Assembly (NCBI GenBank): GCA_965153455.1
Contig: OZ234494.1
Span: 26,403,354 to 26,467,353 of the forward strand
From: Sphagnum compactum
Taxonomy: Eukaryota; Bryophyta; Sphagnopsida; Sphagnales
Direction of reading: 5' to 3'
DNA length: 64,000 nucleotides
Part shown: positions 1 through 11,647 of the stretch, piece by piece
Layout of the letters: every line of letters begins with the position of its first letter
Numbering within the stretch: position 1 is the stretch's first letter
Translations under genes and position numbers: made by a program
Notes under the pieces: generated by a model
Told to the model about the DNA's origin: nothing
What the model saw: the letters and a program-made list of their open reading frames with translations, nothing else
Database searches by the model: none

Positions 1-201
1 GGGCTCATGGCTCACGACCGCTGTCACACCACAGCAACAAACGCACAAACACACCCACAACAGAAATACACAAGAAGAAGAAGAAGAAGAAGAATGATGA
101 GGCGATGGTGTTGTGCCAAGGAAGATTGAGCGAGTGTCTATTTGCTACAGCTGCTTTCTTTGGAAAGGTGGACGCTTTTGGCCACACCCATAGCCATCGG
201 G
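1..201 (+). promoter_or_regulatory. 5' flank and leader of SECA2
   Basis: This short stretch lies upstream of the start chosen for SECA2. It holds a GAA microsatellite (about 72-94). A tandem ATGATG at 94-99 opens a short upstream reading frame, in the same frame as SECA2, that stops at 127-129. An ATG at 105 opens a 70-codon frame that overlaps the SECA2 start in another phase. The promoter itself is probably left of the window. The role as leader is inferred. Confidence 0.4.
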
Positions 202-3200
202 ATGTTGGGTGTTGTGCAGTTATGGCCGGGAGGAGGAGGAGGAGGAGGAGGAGGAGGAGGAGGAGGGCAGGTTGTTTGTCAGCTAACGGAAGGCGTCATC
301 TGCAACACCCAAAGTAGGCCTCAGTGTGTGGTAATGCAACGGAGAAGCAGAAGGAGGGCTATCAATGGTAGCGGGGTGCAGAAGAGCTTCACTGAAGGAG
401 GTAATTTGGAATTGAGAAAGAGAATGAAGTTAGGGAAGGTGTATGTGGAGCCCAAGCCGAGTTTAGGGTGTGTATGCAAAGCAGGTTTGAGTTTGGGTGC
501 TGCTGTTGCTGTCTCTGAACCGAAAGAAGAATCCCTGCAACGAAACTGGCTTACTCCAGTACAGGTTTTGTGTTTGTCCCTGTCTCGCATGGGTGTCTGG
601 AATTCTGTCTTCACTTGGTCATAGAAAGCAAAGGTTTTCCTCTGTTGAACGCAAGGACTTGTTTTCTGTTTGGTTTCATGGTCCAAAAATTCTGCTTTAC
701 AGAATTCTACCGCCATGTCCAAGTTACGATTTAGGGTTTAAGCTCACCATCACATAGAATTTAGGGTTCAGGGTTTAAGGTCACTGTTGATTTCAGAGTT
801 GATACTCTGGCTGGGAATTTGAAGGTCGGCAAGGACTCATGTCATACAATTCAACTGCAATGATGATTTAGAAGGTTGGTTCATGCTCACATGTTCCAAG
901 CAGGGTTTAGGGTTTAAGCTCACCATCACATAGAAGTTAGGGTTCAGAGTTTAAGGTCACTGATTTCATTTAATATTAGAGTTGGTACTCTGATTTGGGA
1001 TTTAAGGCCAGTAAGGAATCATCTCATACAATTAGGAGCTTGTGTTCTGTGCAATCACAGGAGGTGGCGGTGTATTTCAAGCAAAATTGGCGACAAATGT
1101 TGAGTTTGAATCACTGGGTGGTACATGACTATTTCAAGCTGGTTGAAACTGTCAATGAACTGGAGCCTTGGATGACAAGACTATCTGATGAGCAGGTTTG
1201 AACATGTTGGAAGTATATGTTCAAGCTCTTATGTTTTGAGGACTCTTACAGTAAGGTAAGATAAAGATTTAGTTATCTGTATAATTCTGTGCAATGCAGT
1301 TGCGTGGAAAAACAGATGAGTTTCGGAAGCGGCTGAGGTGTGGTGAGACACTGAATGATATTCAAGCAGGCAAGATCTCTTTCTGTGTGCTAATAATATC
1401 AGGGTTCTTTTTGCATTGTGGAGCTTCTTTCCAATTCTGAACCATTACTTCTGGATTTGTACAGAAGCATTTGCAGTTGTCCGTGAGGCAGCAAGACGCA
1501 CTCTTGGAATGCGCCATTTTGATGTTCAGGTTTGGTGCCTACATTCTTACAAGCTGATGGTTTGTGGTCCCTGCTAGTAGGGAAGCCCATTCATGAAGGA
1601 TTCTCATATTTTATGTGTATATGATTATTGTGATCATGCATGTGGGCCAAGAAGTTCTATGTGGGTGGACATGCTTTGAGTTTATGACCTTTCTCCAGAA
1701 TTTGTGTTATGAGAACTGGTTAGAATGCACATATGTAAGGTGTGTGTGCAGAGTAGTGGAATTTTCTGATTGCTTTATTTGATATGGGCACATTATATCC
1801 TGTGGCCAGATCATTGGGGGAGCAGTGCTTCATGATGGAGCCATTGCAGAAATGAAAACAGGAGAAGGCAAAACACTGGTGTCTCCGCTAGCAGGTTGGG
1901 CAGGAATTACTTTTGTTGATGAAAGAGAGGTGCCAAAATTTAGAGTACTTGCACATTTATGAGCTCCAATGTGAGCCTCATTAGAAGTGTTTCTTCTGTT
2001 CAAGTTCACATTTACCTGCTTTGTTTGGAGGCCTCCTGTGCTATGCCCAAAGATAGGTCTGGATAAGGGGGGATTGTTGTTGAAGCTTTTATGAAAGGTT
2101 CTCAAGCATGGTATCTGAATCTATATGATGCTGTTCTCTGTATGGAAAGTGTTGGAGCAAGACCGAATATAGAGGCAAACTGCAGCTGACCATCTTGAGT
2201 GGGTTTGTGGGACAGCTTATCTCAATTCTTTAGCAGGTGAAGGAGTTCATGGTACAAACTCAGCATGTGCCCAGATTTTCATCTGTTGTTGTTCTCTTTG
2301 ATGTATCCTAGTTGTGCATGAAATTCCAATTACCACCACCACCTGAACTTGCACACACATTTAGATTTCCTGCCATGTACACTTACGTTGGTCAGCCAAT
2401 GGTGTATATTTCAGGATCATATCACTGAGGCCAACTATTATCATGGTACATCCTGCAGTTGTGACAGTGAATGATTATTTGGCGCAGCGGGATGCAGAAT
2501 GGATGGGCCAAATTCATCGCTTTCTGGGCCTTTCTGTGGGTCTAATTCAGGTGTCCTCCACGATCCAATCTGTTGCTATTCTCACATTGTTGCATTCTTC
2601 TTCAGTGACTTGTTTATCACAGCAACTAGTGCTGTACTGGTGGTGCTAGTTTCAAAAGGATGTCTGTATTATATTGAACTTGTTCTACTTTGTACATTTC
2701 TTGATGTTGATGCTTTTTTCTCCTGCAGTCAGGGATGCACCCTTGGGAAAGAAAAGCTGCCTATGCATGTGATATCACCTACTCAAACAATTCTGTATGT
2801 GGCACTTACTTTCTCAAGAATGAATGCAAAAAAGCTCTTTGATCATTGACAGTTGCAGAGATAGGACCCATAACAAGGAGCTTGAGTTATTTATCATCAA
2901 TATAATCTGACTAGTATGGGTAGAACTGAAGTTTCTCTTGAGATTAAGCTTATTCTCTCAGGTTTGTGGGAAAGATAGAACCTACGAGGTGCAACAGGTA
3001 GGCTTTGTGTTGAAGCAGTTAGTGAACTTGTTCCTGGGTGCAGGAACTGGGATTTGATTATCTGCGTGATAATATCAGTGAGAAGAAGGAGGATCTTGTC
3101 ATGCGATGGTAAAAAGTTGCAACTTTGTTATCTTATTTGAGGCGAGAGTATGCAGAGGGTTCCGAAACAAGACAACCACTTGGGATTTCTGATGGGTGGA

Positions 3201-6200
3201 GTTACAATTTTGGGTTGTGAATGTAGGCCCAAGCCATTTAACTTTGCAATTGTTGATGAGGTGGACTCTGTCTTGATTGATGAGGGTCGGAACCCTCTCC
3301 TCATCAGTAGTCAGGTATGGGATGCATTTGTTTTTGTTCTTGAAAATTGGATTCTTTGTGTAAGATTTTGCTGAGACCAATTAAACTTTGAAGAGCATAT
3401 CTAAGCATCCTTGGCAGAAGTCTTATGTCACTTGAGGAATCACTGATTGGCATGCATTGGTTGTCATTTGTCACACTGTGCACCTGTGATGTGCTGTGCC
3501 CTTTATTGCACTGTATGCTCCCAAACCATGTCTATGGTGAATCAGTATTTGTTCTGATACTGATACTGTACACTGGTGGAGCAGTTGCCCAGTGTGTTGC
3601 TGCTAAACTAAAATATTGGAAATTTGGGTCATTGCTAGTCTTTGAGTGTGTGAGTTGGTCTGGTGAAGATAAAGTGCTCAAGATATATCCAATGGCTGTG
3701 TTATGATTTTTTCTCAGTTTATGCCTTTTGCAGTCTATTAAGGATGCAGCTCGATATCCAGTTGCTGCTGAAGTAGCTGCACTTCTTTTACCTGATTACG
3801 TAAGCACTCCACCATGTCCTTCTCCCCCCCTTAAGTAGGATGGTACAGGCATTCATTATCTATAAAAGATGTTCAATTTAGAAGCATGGTACGGGTTGTT
3901 ACCTATCTTGGTGGTAGAATGAAAGCACTCTCAGCAGGCTCTCTCTCTCTGTGTTCTGGTTTTCCAGAGATCCTAGATAGCTGATTGCTGTCTTGGAGTC
4001 ATATTTCCATCTTGTTTTTGAGGAAGAAAGGCAGAGTCTCATAATCATGTGCACACATTGCAGCACTATAAGGTGGACTTCAAAGACAAGAACGTGGAGT
4101 TAACTGAGGAGGGTGTAGCTGCTGCAGAGTTAGCTCTTGAAACTGAGGATCTTTGGGATGAGAAGGACCCCTGGGCTCGGTCTGTCTGTCTTGCCCTTTG
4201 CACTTCATTTTGGAATTCTTCGCTACAATTCTGTGACAATCTTGCCAGCATGCAGAAGGGGCAAAGATGTGGGTTTTTCTTAGACTGTTTTTCAGTGTCA
4301 ATGCCAACAGGATTTGGAGGTTAAAAGTGTCAAGAATGTTGCAGGTTTGTTATGACTGCTTTGAAGGCAAAGGAGTTCCACCAACGGGATGTCCATTACA
4401 TTGTGAAGGATGGTCAAGTTCAGATTGTTGATGAGGTTTGGGGAGTTTCCCACTGTGTCCATCTTTGCGGGTCACCTTTGTATATTGAAAGAATTCCTTG
4501 AAATATTTGCTTGAAATCCTGCTTGTCACAGTATAAGGAATTGTCATCATGGGCAATATATGCAGATGTTCTGATGTCTTGTTGCTGTTTGTGACTACAG
4601 TTCACTGGTAGGGTTGTTGAGAACCGACGTTGGTCAGAAGGTATTCATCAAGCAGTTGAAGCAAAAGAGGGACTGCAGATTCAAGTAAGTATGACTGTGC
4701 TTCTGATCACAGAACTCATCAGTCATATTGCCAACAATCCTTCAGATCTGAGGCCTGATCTGAGGCTGTCGAGACAAATGTTAGTTACATGAGGTTGGGT
4801 TGTGAGCAGGCAGATGCAGTGACAGTAGCGCAAATTACATATCAGTCCTTCTTCAAGCTCTATCCCAAGCTCTCTGGCATGACAGGCACAGCCAAAACAG
4901 AGGCAAGTGTGATTCAAACCATTCATGTGTCTTTCGGCATGATACTTTTGTCAAAATCTTTCTAATTAAATTATTTTGCAAATCTTGTGTGCAGGAATCA
5001 GAGTTTTTGAAGATGTTCAAGATGCCTGTGGTTGAAGTGCCAACCAATTTACCCAACATTCGCCAAGACTTCCCACTTCAATTATTCCCTGTTTGTCTCA
5101 GTCACCTGCTAACTCTTCTGTCCTTATCACCTCATGATGCTTGATAGCATCATATGCTTTGTCTGCACACTGATATGTATGCTGCTCTTGTGACACTACG
5201 AGAGGTGACACTATGTATGCAGAAATTGTTGACTCAATGGGTGCAAAGTCTAAACTTTCACAACTGTCGGGAATTGAACATGATGCTAACTTGGCTTTCT
5301 GGAGAACGCATGTTGTTACTGGCATTGTCTGTTCTTTTGCATGTTTGAGGTGTTGGGTACATTGGTTCTAGCTCTGTATTGATAGATGTTCGTAAGGAAA
5401 AACCATGATAGCTCTTTCATGACGTGCAATTTGTGCAGACCACAAGAGGGAAATGGGAAAGAGTGAGGGAAGAGGTGGAGTTCATGTATTCACAAGGCCG
5501 TCCAGTGCTGGTTGGCACAACCAGGTTACATTTCATGTTCAGAATGTGATTCATCAAAATGGAGGTTTTTTTTGTTCAAGTGCAAGCACATTATGTTTTA
5601 TACACTAGGTCTGCTTGTATTCTTTGATGGAAGTCACAGTAGAGAAGACATGAGGTAACACAACAGTGCAAGATTTGTTGTTCTGTCATTTTGGGTAGTG
5701 CAAATAATTCAGATTACAGTATCTGGTTCATGAAAGCTTATCTCAGTGATGGGTCTTTTGCAGTGTGGAGCAGTCAGAGTACCTCTCAGGCCTGCTTCGA
5801 GAATGGAATATTCCTCACAATATCCTTAATGCTCGCCCCAAGGTTCCTTGCCAAATAATTTTGTTTCAATTATGGGTGTGACTGATTGGTTTTGGGCACT
5901 TGTTAGATTGTGGCCATAGAAATGTTTAGCTGACCTTTTTGTAGTGAACAATCTAACTGCATTAGAAGATGATGGGTGCAGTATGCTGCTAGGGAGGCAG
6001 AGATTGTCGCACAAGCAGGCAGAAAGAATGCAATAACCCTTGCAACCAACATGGCTGGTCGTGGAACTGACATCATTCTAGGGGGAAACCCAGAAGTAAG
6101 TCTTGCTGTTCAATTTTGGTTCACAGAAGCATCTACCTTAGACAGTCAATATAGGATTATGAGGACACGGAGAGATGGATTCCTCCATGGGAACGTTTTT

Positions 6201-9200
6201 TAAAGTGGCCATTGAGTACAAAGATCTTCTGAGACCTGTTTTGTGGCACTGATATGATCATTGAATTTGTTGGATGGACAAAGATGTTGGCAAAGGAGTT
6301 GGTGGAAAACAGCTTACTACGCTTCATCACAAGTGAGGCTCCCAATATTGACACAGATGGTGTCCCTCTCTCTCAACTGGTAAGCTGCTGTTTCTCCGAA
6401 TTAAAGTATAGTCTATTTTGTTCTTCTAATGGTAGAGGGATGCAGTTTCTATCAACACACTTATGTTATGGTGTCCCTGCACGGCTCGTTGTACTTATCT
6501 ACACCTAGCATCAGGGGCTGATGAAGTTGGTGGGTAGTCATGGGCAACTTCTCACTGCCATGGACCTAATTGTTCTCACCATTTATGACCAAAATCAGAT
6601 TGTTAGTACTGACATCATAGAATGTCTCATAGAAGCATGAAGACTTTGCTGTGATTGTACTCCTAGTTGCCTAGACAGGTTAAGACAAAGAGAGACCAGG
6701 TGCTGAAGACATGATATGGATGTGCAGGCACTTTCAAAGATAAAGCAAAGTCCAGCCACACAGGCGCGGCTTGCAAGAGCCTGTGTTGCAGGTAGTTGTC
6801 TCTTACAACTTCCTTGCTCAGGGCCTGTTTCACACATGTCCTGGAACTTGGTTCCTGTCAAGAATAATTGGGGAAAGGACAGTGAAAGAATGTATTTTCT
6901 TTGTTCTCATGCATTGCAACCTTTTGCCAGAGGAGTTCAATCTGGCTCACTTAGTTGGATTGATGTTTGGGTGCAGCAAAATATACATGTGGACCAAATG
7001 GGGCGAAGTTAAACTATCGTGAAGCAAAGGAAAGGCTAGCAGTAGCCTTAGAACTTGCTAAATCCGAAAAGGAGAGTGAGCTGCAAAAGATGGCAATTGG
7101 GCAGGGTGCAGAGATTATCACTCTGGGACCTACTATAGCTCTTGCCTACCTCTCCATGCTGCAGGATTGCCAGATCCACTGCCGCAATGAAGGAGCAGAG
7201 GTGAAGTGTTTGGGTGGGCTTCATGTCATTGGAACTGCACTGCATGAGTCTCGGCGTATTGACAACCAGGTGTGATTCCACATGAAATGCACAAAGGGCT
7301 TTGGAGATTGTTATGATTCACTTACACACTACGTTACTGTAATTTCATCTCAATTTTTGCGATGTAGTTTTAGTTAGATGATGCTGTAATGAAGATTTGT
7401 TTTGGGGGAATTCCCTGATATCTGTAGCAGAGCTATCTTAATCTGGTCTTGTGGTCATTGATGGCTTGCTGCAGCTACGAGGAAGGGCAGGCAGACAGGG
7501 TGACCCGGGATCCACTCGCTTCATGATCAGGTCTCCTTCTGTATTTCATCTTAGTACTTTGTAATTTTCCACACAAGGAAGATGAACATGAGATCTTTCA
7601 AGCCCTCCACATGTTAGTTTCATCATTAGTTCTGGTTCATATCGCATAAAGTTCCGCTGTTACTTGTTCTGCATGTGGTGTAAAACTTGGGTTTGAAGAT
7701 TCTGGCAGTTTGCACCTGTATAGAGAGACTTAAGGTACAGGAACACTGAAATATTTGCAAATGGAGAGCAGCCTGCAGGATGAGATGTTCCGCAAGTTCA
7801 ACACGGAATGGGCAAACAGCATTGTGCTCAAACTTGGCTTGGAGGAGAATGTTCCTCTTGAATATGGCTCTCTGGCAAAGCAGGCTAGTAGTCCCTTCTG
7901 TTGGTCAGTGTATTGTTCTTTTGTGGCATGCATCTGGTTTGTGACTTGCTATCTTAAGGCATGTTAAGAATGCTATGAAGTTGGGATTATGGCAAGTTCT
8001 CTCTTTGTTTCTCACTTTTGGGAATGCCCCATTTCACAAATTTCATTGCTATTTGACAAACTTATACTGATGAGTTGATCTCTGGACATTTGCAGCTTCT
8101 TGCATTGCAGACAGCTGCTGAACGCTACTACTTTGGCATCCGCAAAAGTCTAGTTGAGTTTGATGAAGTTATGGAGGTAATGTTGTTTGTGTATTCACTC
8201 TACCATGGCATGGGATTGCCATAAGAAAACAGTGCAACTAAGTTGGAACTGCTTTAGGTCAAGTCTTGTTGTGGGTTGTCATCTCTGAGAGACTTAAATA
8301 TCAGTATCAGGAAAGAAGGGTGCACAATTTCAGAGTCAAAGGTACAAGTAATGCATCATAAGCATCCTTCATGTTTTTGTGAGTTTGAATGAGTTTTTCC
8401 ACATTTCTGTGTTCTGGCACAAAGCTGAGTGTTGCACATTATGATCAGTTATATGTCTTAAAACGAAGTCATGGGAATGAAATAGACATTGTCACAACAC
8501 AGGTACAAAGGAAGCATGTGTACACCCTTCGGCAAGCACTGCTGTTGGATGACCCTTATTCTTGTCGACAGCGCCTTCTTAAGTGAGTGTTGCTTACCAT
8601 GTCCCTCACTTTTTTACTAGTTTGAGATTCATGTAGCTTTCTATTCTTTCCTCAAACTCACATTGCTTCATGTCCTCTAATTTGTAGTTGTGTGAATTGT
8701 CTCAATCTACTCACATGGATGTATTCATTTTGGGCACCCATCAAGGAGTGAATGTGTTGAAGTAGGGTGTCTTGGCCATGTGGGGCCATGACCACCCAGA
8801 AAAAAATAGTCCTGATGAGGTTCTTATCCTGCTAGGTACATGCAAGCTGTGGCAGATGAAATGATTCTCCAGAATGTTGATTCATCGAAGGTACACTGTT
8901 CAATGTATCATAAGAAGAAGGGATAGAGTTGGCATGTGCCGACAGTATAAGGTAGGAGTAGAGCTCGAGAAGATTCAAACACAGAAGGGCCTTGTAGCTA
9001 CTAAAATAATGAGATTCTGAGCTCATACATTTGCAGTCTCGATAGAAGTCAGATGAAACTTAGGATCCACAACCATATTAGTGTAATGCAGCAAGACATA
9101 GCAATACCCATTATTATGCGAGAGGATTTCTGATTGTTTGAGGTTGTTGCTCTGAAGCTGGTTAGTATATTTTGAAATGGCTTGTTAGAATTGATTATCC

Positions 9201-10657
9201 ACATCCAGTCTCACAGGAGCGATTATGACATTAATGCAAAACTACAAATGGGCAGCTAAGATGCTACATGTGACAGGAGAAGTTTGAAACATGTGGTGTA
9301 AGAGTTTGTTGCTTTTAGTTGCAATTGATGCTGACAATTGAGGAGTCTGCAACCTCAGCTGCTGACAGATGGTGGTTTATTATTGCAGCCCCCGAGGAAG
9401 TGGAAGATATCTAACATACTCAATGAGTTTCATGAATTGGCAGATAGAACATTTTCTGTTGATGTTCCCAATGTGCAAACTCCCTCAGGTTGGGTCTTCT
9501 TGCATCTAAATTGGATTTGCTGTATTGTTCTGTCTGGAGTTGGCAAAAAGCTAAAATGAATTTGAGCTTAACCCTCACAAGCTTGTCACACATAGTCTCT
9601 GATTCTACTAAATCTAGAGTCAGTGGAGGCTCCTTTGTCACATATATATTCTTTGACAAAACATGCTGCTCACAAGTAAGCTGCAGTTACCAAAGTAAAG
9701 ACTGTCTGCACATGGGGTGGATGGCTGTGCACAGATGTGCTGAGTCATGTGACAGCAGACATGGTGGTGGCTGCGCTGGGAGAATTTGAGAAGGCAAATT
9801 TGGATGCATTTGTGCTGCCTGGTCTCCCTAAACCTCCTGGAGGAGGACCTAAAGGCCTGCGCAGCAAAGTCAGTGCAATGAAACGATGGTTGGAAATGAC
9901 TTCTGATGACTCTGTCCCGTGAGTATTTCTGCTCTCCTTCATATTGTTTTCTGGACAAACCAGTTCCTGGAATTGCATGTGTTGTCAAAAACTATGCTTA
10001 TTCCATCAGTGTATATGTCCAGTCTGTGAGGATGCCCTGGTTTTTAACAAAAAAAAGTTTGCTGCACTTTCTCAGGGCAGGAAAGTATGAGAAGGAAGTG
10101 CACATCCTGCGCAAGTACATTGGTGACATCTTAATTGGGACATATGAAGAGAAGCTTGAGCTTTCACAGTTATCTCATAACCGCATTGAACTAGTGGAGG
10201 TACTCAAATCTCAACCTATCAACAATGCAAGTGCTTCAGCAAACTGCTGGTTTTTGCCTCATGGACTGATCAGTCTTTTCCAAAATTGGGGGAGGGAATG
10301 TGGCAGAGAGCATTGGCTTTGAATGCATTGGACTGGTATTGGAGAGATCACCTTGTCAACATGAATCGCCTCCGTTCTGCTGTAAGTAGTTCTGTTTATT
10401 TCCAGACTACTTGGTCCTCTTGCAGCATCCAAAAATCATCACCAAAATGCTGAATGCATCTATTTTAGCTTAGAGCTTGGTGGATTGTGGGATTTTGATA
10501 GGTGAATGTGCGATGCTTTGGCCACATGAATCCACTTGAGGAGTACAAGATTGATGGGTGCCGATTTTTCATCTTCATGCTAAGCACAGCACGGCGGATA
10601 ACTGTGGAGTCCTTGCTTCGCCCTTGGATACCTGGAGAGGAGGAAGATGATTACTAA
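202..10657 (+). CDS. SECA2: Protein translocase subunit SECA2, chloroplast type (32 exons)
   Basis: SecA-family ATPase that drives preproteins through a Sec channel. The SECA2 type works with SCY2 at the chloroplast inner envelope (family knowledge). Exons: 202-564, 1061-1195, 1300-1369, 1465-1529, 1810-1894, 2216-2251, 2459-2550, 2729-2794, 3044-3108, 3227-3314, 3734-3799, 4064-4179, 4345-4435, 4601-4684, 4810-4902, 4995-5090, 5439-5524, 5764-5842, 5982-6095, 6284-6379, 6728-6791, 6977-7269, 7475-7530, 7772-7883, 8096-8176, 8503-8582, 8836-8890, 9389-9488, 9735-9918, 10076-10199, 10307-10381, 10502-10657. All phases close, giving about 1121 aa. Seen: Walker [25 protein letters not shown], Walker [40 protein letters not shown]. 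The tail [14 protein letters not shown] separates it from SECA1 and there is no C-terminal zinc site. The start at 202 is the first Met in the exon-1 frame; the Arg/Ser-rich, poly-Gly N terminus would be the transit peptide. Met at 334 is an alternative. Three introns use GC donors. Confidence 0.93.
229..267 (+). repeat. GGA microsatellite encoding poly-Gly in SECA2
   Basis: Thirteen GGN codons in a row encode 13 Gly in the predicted transit peptide. In the next frame the same tract reads as poly-Arg after an ATG at 222. A length change that is not a multiple of three would break or switch the SECA2 N-terminal frame. Confidence 0.8.
729..1034 (+). repeat. Direct duplication with telomere-like motifs in SECA2 intron 1
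   Basis: Two copies of a ~125 bp unit lie at about 729-851 and 906-1034. Each starts with TTTAGGGTTTAAGCTCACCA, then has a second TTAGGGTTCAG motif, and ends near CATACAATT. They match at most positions with small indels. The second copy ends about 25 bp before the exon 2 acceptor at 1060. TTTAGGG is the plant telomere unit, but here it is scattered rather than a telomere array. Confidence 0.75.
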
Positions 10658-11647
10658 GCATAGGATTGTTTTATGCCATACAAAAAATTCATTTTTCCCT
10701 GGTCTATACTTGTTAACCTGAGACAGGAGGCAAAGGTTGTATAGCTCAGATTGTCAGCAATTCCAAGAATACAAAATCAATAACCACCAGGTTTATGCAA
10801 GGTCTTGTTTATCTCATTTATCTCTCAGCAGTTGTTGCCCAAAATATGAATTTCCAAATCACTGCACTTTGTTTCGAGTCGCAGTTAGAAAGGCCTTAAA
10901 AGCAAAAGTGTGAAGCAATAATACAGTCAGGATTGAAGGAGAAAATAGAAAACCATCATTAAGGCAAGAGAATTATAGAGATTTTGATTGCTAAGCAGGT
11001 ATGCACATTTCTTTTACAATGCAAAATCTTTCTATTCACCTAATTTTGACACTTAAACATGGCCAAACACCTTGTAATGAGTTTTCAGGGAAGGAAGAAA
11101 TGCCTATTATCTTGCAAAATTCTATGTTACAAGTTTTGCTTTCCAGCACAGAAGAGTGTCTGTCCATATAACAATGGAACTCAGCATCCATCAAGTTGAA
11201 CCTGATCAGATGTGGTTGCTTGGAAACCATGGCTAAATCTAGCGTTACTGCAAGCAGAAGCAGTACTTGGAACCCAAAATTTAGACCTGTACATGGTGTT
11301 GTCAACAAGCACCTACACAGAATGTTATGGCTTGTACGGTCACACACAAACCAAGAGCAACAAACTCCTGCAAGGAACACTTTTAAGTGTGCTTGCAGTA
11401 CAGCTGTGCAGACTGTACAAGACAGCCCCAATATGTGGACAGGAGTGGCATCTTATTGGAAAACAATTATCGTTATTGCTGCAGCTCTCACTTGCCTCTG
11501 CTAATACCCCATGCATCCCTCTTCATGGTTTCCTGCACCTCTACTTCTCAATGAGAATTACATGTTGTACGGTACAGAATCATTCCATTACAGTTGTTGG
11601 CAGAGCAGTATCTCCAATTGAAAAAGCCCTCACTTTGATAAGACTGT
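10658..11647. other. Convergent spacer between SECA2 and RPA70 (3' UTRs)
   Basis: About 990 bp separate the SECA2 stop from the RPA70 stop on the other strand. It should hold both 3' UTRs. AT-rich stretches (10,660-11,060) include AATAAT/AATCAATAA-type motifs that could act in polyadenylation. I see no further gene. Confidence 0.5.

Noticed and set aside
105-317. Plus-strand frame with a poly-Arg tract
   Set aside because: It overlaps the SECA2 first exon in another phase, and the Arg run is only the GGA microsatellite read out of frame.
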